NCBI RefSeq assembly: GCF_009863025.1
Contig: NZ_WWIR01000163.1
Location: 1-37,421 of the forward strand
Reading direction: 5' to 3'
Origin: Streptomyces sp. SID4985
GTDB taxonomy: Bacteria; Actinomycetota; Actinomycetes; Streptomycetales; Streptomycetaceae
Length of the DNA: 37,421 nt
The notes under the pieces are model-generated. The model searched no databases. It was not told the DNA's origin and saw nothing but the letters and a program-made list of their open reading frames with translations. Below are positions 8,192-14,891 of this stretch, piece by piece. Position 1 is the stretch's first letter. Each line of letters begins with the position of its first letter. The position numbers were made by a program, and so were the translations under genes.

Positions 8192-9619
8192 TCAGCCGTG
8201 CTCAGACGCGCCGCCGAGCCGTACCCGGCCGCTCTCCTGCGCGACCGGCACCGGCACCGCGTCCAGCCGGGCCGTGATGACGAGGGTGCCCTCCTCGACC
8301 TGGTAGTCGAGGGGGAGTCCGAGACCGCGCATCGCCGCGACCATGCCGGTGTTGGAGGAGCGGGTCACGGCGTAGACGCTCTCGCAGCCCGCCTCGACCG
8401 CCAACGCGACCAGGCGGCCCAGCAGTTCGGCGCCGATGCCGCGCCGCTGCCAGTCGTCCTCGACCAGCAGGGCGACCTCGGTCTCGTCGCCGTCCCACAG
8501 CAGATGGCCGAGTCCGACGACGCGCCCCGAGGTGGTCTGCGCGGCCAGGGTGCGGCCGAAGCGGGGGCTGAGCAGGTGGTTGAGATAGCGGTCGGCGTCG
8601 GCGACGGGACCGTGGTAGCGCAGCGCGAGGGTGTCCGGCGAGCACCGCTCGTGCATCGCGCGGGCGGCCTCCAGGTCACCGGTGTCCACCCGGCGCACGG
8701 TGATGTCGTTGCCCTCCGGCAGCGTCAGCACGTCACGGCCGCGCGGAATGCGCGGACCCAGCCTGCCGTCCAGCTCGACCAGCGCCCGCGCCCGCGCGAA
8801 CTCGGTGGGCGTGAAGGGCAGATACGGCCGCTCCACGCTCAACACCCCGCCGCCCGGGGCCCGCAGCCGCAGCACCGTGTCCTCCAGCACCCCTTCGACG
8901 GGGACCGTCTCGTCGTCCACCGGTCGGCCCGGCAGCGAACGCACGGTGCACCGCCCCAGCAACTGGCGTAGCGCGAGCGGAAGTTCGGCGGTGTCGAGGG
9001 CGGTGCGGGTGGCCAGGCCGAGGACGCGGGTGGGGGCGTCCACCAGGTCGTGGGCGTCGGCCCGCTCCACCCAGGTGGCGGAGCCGCCCGCCCGGGCGAC
9101 CGTCCGTGTCAGCTCGGTCGCCGTCAGCGGCTCCGGCGCCCGCAGCAGGAACTCGTCCACGGTGCCGTCGGCCAGCGGGTGCGTCTGGAGGCTCACGATG
9201 TCGACCCGGGCCTCGGCCAGCGCCGTGCACAGCACGGCCAGCGAACCCGGCTCGTCCCGCACGGTCGTCCGCATCCGCCACAGCGCGCCCGGTCCGCCCA
9301 CCGGAGCGCCCTCGTCGTCGGACTGCCCGGCCGGCCGCACCTCGGCGGCGGACCGGGCGCCGGTATCGCTGCCGGGCACCGGGGGTGCGTGCCCGTGTCG
9401 TCGGGACCACCAGGTGTGGAAACCGGCGGTCGCGGCCAGCGCGATCGCCGAGACCATGAGCAGCGCGGGACCGTCGGGGCCGTGCCCGACCAGGTTCGCC
9501 ACCGCGTCCGCGACGGCGACGGCCGTGAACAGCGCGGCCAGTTCCACGAGATCGCGCCGCCAGTGGTGCACCGGGCGCCCGTGCCGGGCGCGCATCGTCC
9601 GAGAATTCTCTGGTGTCAT
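8192..9619 (-). CDS. Membrane-anchored ACT-domain GNAT acetyltransferase
   Basis: 475 residues in three parts. Two hydrophobic helices lie at about 24-45 and 51-70. An ACT-type amino-acid-binding domain at about 116-187 begins MRTTVRDEPGSLAVL and is followed by a linker that may hold a second, degenerate ACT fold. A C-terminal GNAT domain spans about 306-452, with the acetyl-CoA loop QRRGIGAELL at 391-400. Actinobacterial ACT-GNAT proteins are known as protein lysine acetyltransferases switched by amino acids; an N-terminal two-helix membrane anchor is not part of the characterised ones that I recall. Start uncertain: ATG 9619 (chosen) and ATG 9595 both keep the helices, and neither has a strong ribosome-binding site; longer starts read through an AT-rich, promoter-like stretch. 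Confidence 0.85.
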   Translation of the reverse strand: MTPENSRTMRARHGRPVHHWRRDLVELAALFTAVAVADAVANLVGHGPDGPALLMVSAIALAATAGFHTWWSRRHGHAPPVPGSDTGARSAAEVRPAGQSDDEGAPVGGPGALWRMRTTVRDEPGSLAVLCTALAEARVDIVSLQTHPLADGTVDEFLLRAPEPLTATELTRTVARAGGSATWVERADAHDLVDAPTRVLGLATRTALDTAELPLALRQLLGRCTVRSLPGRPVDDETVPVEGVLEDTVLRLRAPGGGVLSVERPYLPFTPTEFARARALVELDGRLGPRIPRGRDVLTLPEGNDITVRRVDTGDLEAARAMHERCSPDTLALRYHGPVADADRYLNHLLSPRFGRTLAAQTTSGRVVGLGHLLWDGDETEVALLVEDDWQRRGIGAELLGRLVALAVEAGCESVYAVTRSSNTGMVAAMRGLGLPLDYQVEEGTLVITARLDAVPVPVAQESGRVRLGGASEHG

Positions 9620-9720
9620 GCGGCCACTGTGGCGCAGCGGTGTTGCGTGATCACGAACGCTCTGTGACCGATGGGTAAAGGCTGATTGGGTCGATTTCAT
9701 TGCATTTTCTACGGCCGTGA
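9620..9720 (-). promoter_or_regulatory. AT-rich leader/promoter with CGTGATCACG palindrome
   Basis: Upstream of the ACT-GNAT start the sequence becomes AT-rich (about 9670-9715), unusual for this DNA. It holds the perfect palindrome CGTGATCACG at 9646-9655, about 27 bases from the ATG at 9619. A second perfect palindrome, GAGAATTCTC, lies at 9601-9610 inside the first codons. This looks like promoter plus operator, but no clear -35/-10 pair was identified. Confidence 0.4.
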
Positions 9721-9861
9721 TCGACCGCGCCGCCCTGGGTGCCGCCCCATCAGCCACGCAACGTGCTCACCCCGCAGGCGAGTTGACCCGTACGGCGGAG
9801 TGCCGCGCTCCGGGGGATGACGCCGGTGCGCGGCACTGCCGAGGGTACGGGACGCGGGCGG

Positions 9862-10692
9862 TCAGCGGCTGCCGTCCAGCAGGACGCGGGCCACGAGCGC
9901 CGGGTCGTCGTTCATCGGACAGTGCCCGCAGCCGGGCAGCCGCACCAGGCGGGCGTGCGGAATCGTCTGCTTCGCGCGCACGCCCTGCCTGCGCAGCAGC
10001 ACCCGGTCCCGGGTGCCCCACGCCACCGTGACGGGCGTACCGGGCACCGTGTCCGTGAACCGCACGGTGGTGCCCGTGCGCAGCGTCGCCTCGAACCCGG
10101 TCGCCCCGGCCAGCGCCAGTGTCTCGGCGACCACCGCCTCGGGCGAACGGCGCGCCGGGCGGGCGTAGATGGTGCTGGTCAGCGCCGTACGTCCGACCGC
10201 GTTGCCCGCGAGTCGCTCCACCAGGGGCAGCGGGAGGTGCTGGGCGATGCCCCGCATGGTGAGCAGCAACCCGAAGGCGTAGCGCCGCTCGGCCTCGGTC
10301 CAGAACCCGGCCGGGGACAGGGCGGTGACCGAACGGACCAGCCCCGCGCTGCCCAGCTCCAGGGCGAGGAGGCCGCCGAGCGAGTTGCCCGCCACGTGCG
10401 GCCGGTCCAGGCCCAGTTCGCGGAAGAACGCGCCGAGCACGGCATTCGTCGTCGGCAGGTCGTAGTCCAGACCGGTCGGCAGTCCGGGGGAGGCGCCGAA
10501 GCCCGGCAGGTCCACGGCGATCACCTCGCGCTCGGTCGCCAGGATGTCGATCACCGGGCTCCACGCCTGCCGGTGGTGCCCGATGCCGTGCAGCAGGACC
10601 AGTGGCTCGCCGCGTCCCACGCGCTCGTAGGAGACGGTCACGTCCCCCGCGGCGTGCGGGCCGGTGACCGTGAAGGAGGCGGTGGCGGACAT
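9862..10692 (-). CDS. Alpha/beta hydrolase
   Basis: A 276-residue cytoplasmic alpha/beta-hydrolase of normal size. Catalytic triad: Ser104 in the nucleophile elbow GNSLGG, Asp229 in WGTRDRV and His257 in GCGHCPMNDDP. The oxyanion-hole HG is at 35-36 (LLHGIGHH). The ATG is preceded by GAGGAG six bases upstream. No lid signature gives a substrate; esterase, epoxide-hydrolase-like or C-C hydrolase activity are all possible. It is divergent from an ECF41 sigma factor gene across a 206-base region with a perfect operator-like palindrome. It may therefore belong to that sigma factor's regulon, but I found no clear ECF41 promoter in front of it. Confidence 0.9.
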   Translation of the reverse strand: MSATASFTVTGPHAAGDVTVSYERVGRGEPLVLLHGIGHHRQAWSPVIDILATEREVIAVDLPGFGASPGLPTGLDYDLPTTNAVLGAFFRELGLDRPHVAGNSLGGLLALELGSAGLVRSVTALSPAGFWTEAERRYAFGLLLTMRGIAQHLPLPLVERLAGNAVGRTALTSTIYARPARRSPEAVVAETLALAGATGFEATLRTGTTVRFTDTVPGTPVTVAWGTRDRVLLRRQGVRAKQTIPHARLVRLPGCGHCPMNDDPALVARVLLDGSR

Positions 10693-10754
10693 GAAGAGCT
10701 CCTCGGGTGGACTGCGGACGGACGCGGTGGACAGCTTGTCAGCAATGGCTACCG

Positions 10755-10769
10755 GCGGGTAGTACCCGC
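10755..10769. promoter_or_regulatory. 15-bp perfect palindrome in divergent region
   Basis: GCGGGTAGTACCCGC has 7-bp arms with one central base. It sits in the region between the hydrolase start (10692) and the ECF41 sigma start (10899) and is flanked by further CCGGC/GCCGG symmetry. Probably an operator for a dimeric regulator; which one is not known. Confidence 0.5.
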
Positions 10770-10898
10770 GCCGCCGGACCGCGAACGCGCCTGCCCCGCA
10801 CGCCCGTCGGCACCGGACGGGCCGATTCCGTACGGACCACGGGGCGTGTCGGGCGATACCGTCTGGACACCGGCGGACGGGTCGGCTGGGATGTGGCG

Positions 10899-11789
10899 GT
10901 GACCACCGACATCGCGACCGACGTCTTCGAAGAGAACCGCCCTCTCCTCATGGGAGTCGCCTACCGGATGCTCGGCCGGGTCGCCGACGCCGAGGACGTG
11001 GTCCAGGACGCCTGGCTGCGCTGGGCGGGCGCCGACCGCGACAAGGTCCGCGAGCCGCGTGCCTACCTGGTGCGCGTCACCACCCGGCTCGCCATCGACC
11101 GGCTGCGCCAGGTCAAGGCGCGTGACGAGGCGTACGTCGGCCCCTGGCTGCCCGAGCCGTACGTCACCGACTTCGGCGACAACGTCCCCGACACCGCCGA
11201 CCGCGCGCTGCTCGCCGACTCCGTCTCCTTCGCCGTCCTCGTCGTCCTGGAGTCGCTCTCCCCGCTGGAGCGCGCGGTGTTCGTGCTGCGCGAGGCGTTC
11301 GGCTATCCGTACGCCGAGATCGCGGAACTCCTCGACCGCGGCGAGGCGGCCGTGCGCCAGCTCGCCGGACGCGCCCGCCACCACGTCGAGGAGCGGCGCC
11401 CGCGCTACGACGTCGACCCCGCCCAGCGCCGCGACCTCACCCGGCGCTTCCTCGCCGCCGCGACCGAGGGCGACCTCGAAGGACTGATGTCGCTGCTCGC
11501 GCCCGAGGCCCGGCTCGTCGGCGACAGCGGCGGCAAGTCGAAGGCGCCACTCCGGGAGCTGTACACCGCCGACAAGGTCGGCCGCTTCCTCGTGGGCGCC
11601 ACCGGCAAGGGCGTCGTACCCGGCATGTCGTACGAGTTCATCGAGGTCAACGGCGCGGTCGCGGTGCTCGTCCTGCTCGACGGCAAGCCCGACACCGTGT
11701 TCCAGGTGGACGTCGTCGACGGCCTCGTCAGCACGGTCTACATCGTTCGCAACCCGGACAAGCTGCGTTCTCTCGCGAACACCGTGTGA
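10899..11789 (+). CDS. ECF41-family (SigJ-like) RNA polymerase sigma factor
   Basis: 296 residues from GTG 10899, which has GGGA seven bases upstream. Sigma region 2 (about 8-75, AEDVVQDAWLRW) and region 4 (about 112-165, SPLERAVFVLREAFGYPYAEIAELL) are followed by the ECF41-specific C-terminal SnoaL-like domain. The three hallmarks of ECF41 are visible: the linker motif WLPEP (83-87), a GDSGGK variant of DGGGK (208-213) and NPDKL (285-289). In this group the fused C-terminal domain tunes sigma activity in place of a separate anti-sigma factor. The usual partner gene (carboxymuconolactone decarboxylase, oxidoreductase or epimerase) is not adjacent; the neighbour is a divergent alpha/beta hydrolase. 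Longer in-frame starts exist back to 10707 but would add non-conserved residues. Confidence 0.92.
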   Translation: MTTDIATDVFEENRPLLMGVAYRMLGRVADAEDVVQDAWLRWAGADRDKVREPRAYLVRVTTRLAIDRLRQVKARDEAYVGPWLPEPYVTDFGDNVPDTADRALLADSVSFAVLVVLESLSPLERAVFVLREAFGYPYAEIAELLDRGEAAVRQLAGRARHHVEERRPRYDVDPAQRRDLTRRFLAAATEGDLEGLMSLLAPEARLVGDSGGKSKAPLRELYTADKVGRFLVGATGKGVVPGMSYEFIEVNGAVAVLVLLDGKPDTVFQVDVVDGLVSTVYIVRNPDKLRSLANTV

Positions 11790-11801
11790 ACGCCGGGTTG
11801 T

Positions 11802-11827
11802 CCGGGGCCCGCCGATATGGGCCCTGG
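11802..11827 (+). terminator. Hairpin after the sigma factor gene
   Basis: CCGGGGCCC (11802-11810) pairs with GGGCCCTGG (11819-11827), one mismatch, loop of eight bases, 13 bases past the sigma factor stop. Possible terminator without a T-run. Confidence 0.5.
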
Positions 11828-11835
11828 AGGGAGGA

Positions 11836-11870
11836 TTGGTCTTGACCAAGGGTCAGGCCCGTTTTATGGT
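11836..11870 (+). promoter_or_regulatory. GntR promoter overlapped by a dre-like palindrome
   Basis: TTGACC (11842-11847), 17 bases, TATGGT (11865-11870) is a good vegetative-type promoter 73 bases upstream of the GntR start. The palindrome TTGGTC-TT-GACCAA (11836-11849) covers its -35 box. It matches the DasR box core TGGTCTAGACCA at 11 of 12 positions. Because the gene behind it encodes a HutC-type GntR protein like DasR, autoregulation is the simplest reading; control by DasR itself is the alternative. Confidence 0.65.
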
Positions 11871-11942
11871 CACTGATAACTGCAACAACCTTTAATAAAC
11901 AAGGGCGCCAAAACCGCCGGACAACGGCTTGCGGAGGACAGG

Positions 11943-12701
11943 GTGGGGACCACGCAACTGGAATCGGTGCCGGAACCGAAGTACTGGCATCTCAAGACCG
12001 TGCTCACCGAGGCACTCGACTCGGAGTTCTCGGTCGGGGAGATCCTGCCGAACGAACGCGATCTCGCGGCCCGTTACGGCGTGGCCCGCGCCACGCTGCG
12101 CCAGGCCCTGGAGCAGCTGGAGCTGGAGGGCCGCCTCCAGCGCCGCCGGGGGGTCGGCACCACGGTCGCGCCGCCGCGCATGGGCGTCGCCGTCGGCACC
12201 TCGCGGCACACCTGGCCGGGCGCCGGGGACGACGTCTGGCAGCCCGTGGACTGTGTACGGTCCGTGCCGCCCGCCTCTGTCGCGGCCGCGCTGGAGACCG
12301 GCGGGGAAGAAGTGCACATCGTGCGCCGCTCCCGCACCTCGCACGGCCGCAGCGTCGCGACCGAACTGCTCTACGTCCCGGCCGCCTCGGTGCCCGACCT
12401 CACCGCGATCGACGCGCCCTCGGGCCCGTCCCGCGCGCGTGCGGTGCTGCGCGAGCTGCACCGGCTGGAGCTCGACGGGCAGGACCGCGCCGTCGAACTC
12501 GGCTCCGCCGGGGCGGACGACGCCCGCGCACTCGACCGGCTGCCGGGTTCCCCGGTCCTGGTCCTCACGACCCGCTTCCACGCGGCGGGGCGTACGGCCG
12601 CGCTCTCGGTGGCGACCTACCGTGCGGACACGTGCCGGCTGACGTTCGGCGACTCCCCGGACGTCGAGATACACGACGATCCGGCGCGCCGGGCGTCCTG
12701 A
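11943..12701 (+). CDS. GntR-family (HutC subfamily) transcriptional regulator
   Basis: 252 residues from GTG 11943, with GGAGG five bases upstream. An N-terminal winged helix-turn-helix (about 12-78; LPNERDLAARYGVARATLRQAL) is followed by a UTRA effector domain (about 90-245). This is the architecture of DasR and other HutC-type sensors of sugar phosphates or amino-acid derivatives. Its promoter carries a dre-like palindrome. It converges on a ROK repressor gene across a strong terminator; no transporter or sugar enzyme is nearby, so its targets are probably elsewhere as well as itself. Confidence 0.92.
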   Translation: MGTTQLESVPEPKYWHLKTVLTEALDSEFSVGEILPNERDLAARYGVARATLRQALEQLELEGRLQRRRGVGTTVAPPRMGVAVGTSRHTWPGAGDDVWQPVDCVRSVPPASVAAALETGGEEVHIVRRSRTSHGRSVATELLYVPAASVPDLTAIDAPSGPSRARAVLRELHRLELDGQDRAVELGSAGADDARALDRLPGSPVLVLTTRFHAAGRTAALSVATYRADTCRLTFGDSPDVEIHDDPARRAS

Positions 12702-12718
12702 CGGGTGCTGTGAACCGA

Positions 12719-12758
12719 CCGCACGCTCCGCCTATTTGGCGGGGCGTGCGGTGTTTTC
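12719..12758. terminator. Strong bidirectional terminator
   Basis: CCGCACGCTCCGCC (12719-12732) pairs with GGCGGGGCGTGCGG (12738-12751) around TATTT, with a single mismatch, followed on the plus strand by TGTTTTC. It separates the convergent GntR and ROK genes. Confidence 0.85.
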
Positions 12759-12771
12759 TGCCGGGGGCGGC

Positions 12772-13929
12772 TCAGTCGGCCGCGCCCACCGTCCCCTCCA
12801 CCGCGAACAGTTGCCGTTCCACATGCGCCAACGCCAGCCGCAGCGCGCCCATGGCGACGACCGCCTCGCCCAGGAGGGAGAGGGCGACGCCCGGGGGCCG
12901 CAGACAGTAGCGGGAGAGTTCACGGCGCAGGGGGTCCAGGACACCGTCCAGGCCCGCGGCCCAGCCGCCTATGACGACCAGTTCGGGGTCGAGGGCCAGG
13001 ACCAGCGCGGCCACGTCGTGCACCAGCCGCTGGATGAAGCGCTCCACGGCCGCCCGCGCCGCCCGGTCGCCCTCGCGGGCCAGCGCGAACACCTCCGTGA
13101 CCGCCTGCTCGTCCAGCGGGGGCAGCGGCTCGCCCGTCGTGGACAGCAGCGTCTCGGGCGTGGCCTCGCGGCCCAGCAGATGCAGCGCCCCGATCTCCCC
13201 GGCCGCCCCGCCGAACCCCCGGTGCAGCCGCCCGCCGATCAGCGCGCCCGCGCCCGGACTCAGCCCGGCCAGCACGAACACCACGTCGTCGCTCTTGACC
13301 GCCGCACCCTTCCAACGCTCGGCGACGGCGGCCGCGTTGGCGTCGTTCTCCACCAGGACCGGGCACTTGAAGGAGCGGCTCAGCCGGTCACCGAGCCGCA
13401 GCCCCGTCCAGCCCGGCAGCGCCGTACCCAGCCGAACCGTTCCGTCGGCCTCCACGATGCCCGGGGTACCCACCCCGACCGCGCGCAGCGAGCCACGCGC
13501 GACCCCGGCCCGGCGCAGCAGCTCGGCGACCGTGCCGCGCAGCCGCTCCAGGCGCTCGTCGGCCGGGGCCTTCTCGTCGACGGGTCTGGTCTGGGTGCCG
13601 AGGACCCGTCCGTCCAGGTCGGACAGGGTCGCCACCACCCGGTGCGCCCCTATCTCCAGGCCCAGCAGATGCCCCGCCTCGGCCCGGAACCTGAACCGCC
13701 GCGCCGGGCGCCCCTGCCTTCTGGCCGTCCCCTCCTCGGCCGCCGTCTCCACCACGAGCCCCGCCTCGGCCAGCCCCTCCACGACCCCCTCGACGGTGGG
13801 CCGGGACAGCCCGGTCACCCGGGTGATCTCGGTGAGCGTCGCGCACTCCGCGTCACGCAGCGCGCGCAGCACCACCGCGGAGTTGATCCTCCGCAGCAGC
13901 GAGGGATCGCCACCGGTCAGCTGCCCCAC
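12772..13929 (-). CDS. ROK-family transcriptional repressor
   Basis: 385 residues from GTG 13929 (GGAGG eight bases upstream). An N-terminal helix-turn-helix (about 15-62; TLTEITRVTGLSRPTVEGVV) is fused to an actin-like ROK domain with VGVGTPGIVEADG (151-163) and ENDANAAA (194-201). The metal-binding motif of classical ROK proteins (His in GEIGH plus CxCGxxGCxE) is absent: after GAAGEIGALH (241-250) there are no cysteines. It is therefore unlikely to be a zinc-dependent sugar kinase and may sense its ligand differently. Convergent with a HutC regulator, so two carbon-type sensors lie back to back. Upstream, TACGAT at about 35-40 bases before the start is a possible -10. Confidence 0.92.
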   Translation of the reverse strand: MGQLTGGDPSLLRRINSAVVLRALRDAECATLTEITRVTGLSRPTVEGVVEGLAEAGLVVETAAEEGTARRQGRPARRFRFRAEAGHLLGLEIGAHRVVATLSDLDGRVLGTQTRPVDEKAPADERLERLRGTVAELLRRAGVARGSLRAVGVGTPGIVEADGTVRLGTALPGWTGLRLGDRLSRSFKCPVLVENDANAAAVAERWKGAAVKSDDVVFVLAGLSPGAGALIGGRLHRGFGGAAGEIGALHLLGREATPETLLSTTGEPLPPLDEQAVTEVFALAREGDRAARAAVERFIQRLVHDVAALVLALDPELVVIGGWAAGLDGVLDPLRRELSRYCLRPPGVALSLLGEAVVAMGALRLALAHVERQLFAVEGTVGAAD

Positions 13930-14008
13930 GGTCCGTCCTCCCAGCTCGCGGGCGTCGTGGGGCGGATCGTACTCGGCCCCGCACGCCCCGGCGAGGGCCG
14001 GGCAGGAG

Positions 14009-14662
14009 TCATCCCGGCGCGACGAACCCCGACTCGTACGCGGCGATGACCGCCTGCGTGCGGTCGCGCGCCCCGAGCTTGGCCAGCACCGCGCTCACAT
14101 GCGACTTCACCGTCTCGGCGCCGACCACCAGCCGGGCGGCGATCTCCGCGTTGGTCAGACCCCGTGCCATCAGCCGCAGCACCTCCGCCTCCCGCTCCGT
14201 CAGCCGGGCCGCCGACAGGGGATCGGAGGCGGCCCGTTCCCCGCCGTAACGCGCGGCCAACTGCCGTACGGACGCCGGGAACAGCAGCGAGTCGCCCGCC
14301 GCGACCAGCCGTATCGCGTGCGCGATCTCCTCCGGACGGGCCCGCTTCAGCAGAAAGCCGTCCGCGCCCGCGCGCAGCGCCTCGTAGACGTACTCGTCCT
14401 CCTCGAAGGTCGTCACCACGACGATCTTGGGCGGATCGGTCACCGTACGCAGCACCGCGCGGGTGGCCTCGATGCCGTCGAGGAGGGGCATCCGCACGTC
14501 CATCGCCACGACGTCCGGCCGGAGTTGGCGCACCAGCGGGATGACGGCCGCACCGTCGGCGGCCTCGCCGACCACCTCGATGTCGGGCTGGGCGTCGAGC
14601 ACGGCCCGCAGACCGGCGCGGACCAGGGGTTCGTCGTCGACGAGCAGTACGGTGACCGGCAT
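14009..14662 (-). CDS. NarL/LuxR-type response regulator
   Basis: 217 residues. Receiver domain: acidic pair D9-D10, phospho-acceptor Asp55 (VVAMDVRMP), Thr84/85 and Lys106. C-terminal LuxR helix-turn-helix at about 148-205 (LTEREAEVLRLMARGLTNAEIAARL). Its partner is the histidine kinase ending at 14892, upstream on the same strand, but 229 bases separate them and 169 of these are a palindromic element. Only nine native bases remain between that element and the ATG, so there is no normal ribosome-binding site; the best match is AGG formed at the element's CTAG edge. Expected target: the ABC-2 exporter divergent from the kinase. Confidence 0.94.
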   Translation of the reverse strand: MPVTVLLVDDEPLVRAGLRAVLDAQPDIEVVGEAADGAAVIPLVRQLRPDVVAMDVRMPLLDGIEATRAVLRTVTDPPKIVVVTTFEEDEYVYEALRAGADGFLLKRARPEEIAHAIRLVAAGDSLLFPASVRQLAARYGGERAASDPLSAARLTEREAEVLRLMARGLTNAEIAARLVVGAETVKSHVSAVLAKLGARDRTQAVIAAYESGFVAPG

Positions 14663-14671
14663 CCGGCCAGC

Positions 14672-14840
14672 CTAGTGCCGCAACAGGCAACGTTCGCCCC
14701 GTCGCGACGCCCGGCACGCACTCTCGCCGCACCGGCCGAAAGCCCGAGTACGCCCAGTACGAGGGCTTCCGGCCGGCACGCCGAGAGCACGCACCGGACA
14801 CCGCTCCTTGACGGGCAAACGTTGCCTGCCGCGGCACTAG
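14672..14840. mobile_element. 169-bp palindromic MITE-like element
   Basis: The ends are near-perfect inverted repeats: the left 28 bases, starting CTAGTGCCGCAACAGGCAAC, match the reverse complement of the right end at about 25 of 28 positions. The inner part continues as one long imperfect palindrome, with CCGGCCGAAAGCCCGAGTAC facing GTACGAGGGCTTCCGGCCGG at the centre. There is no open frame of its own. Both edges are CTAG. A small, non-coding, terminally repeated element is by definition MITE-like; insertion at CTAG with TA duplication would fit an IS630/Tc1-type transposase acting in trans (inference). It lies between the kinase and regulator genes of a two-component system. Confidence 0.75.
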
Positions 14841-14891
14841 ATCAGTACGGACCGCCGTCGTCACCGGTGGAGCCGTCGCCCCCACCTCGCC

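Noticed and set aside
10693-10898. ECF41 promoter (TGTCACA ... CGTC) before the hydrolase or the sigma factor
   Set aside because: TGTC and CGTC strings occur, but not at a workable spacing on either strand.
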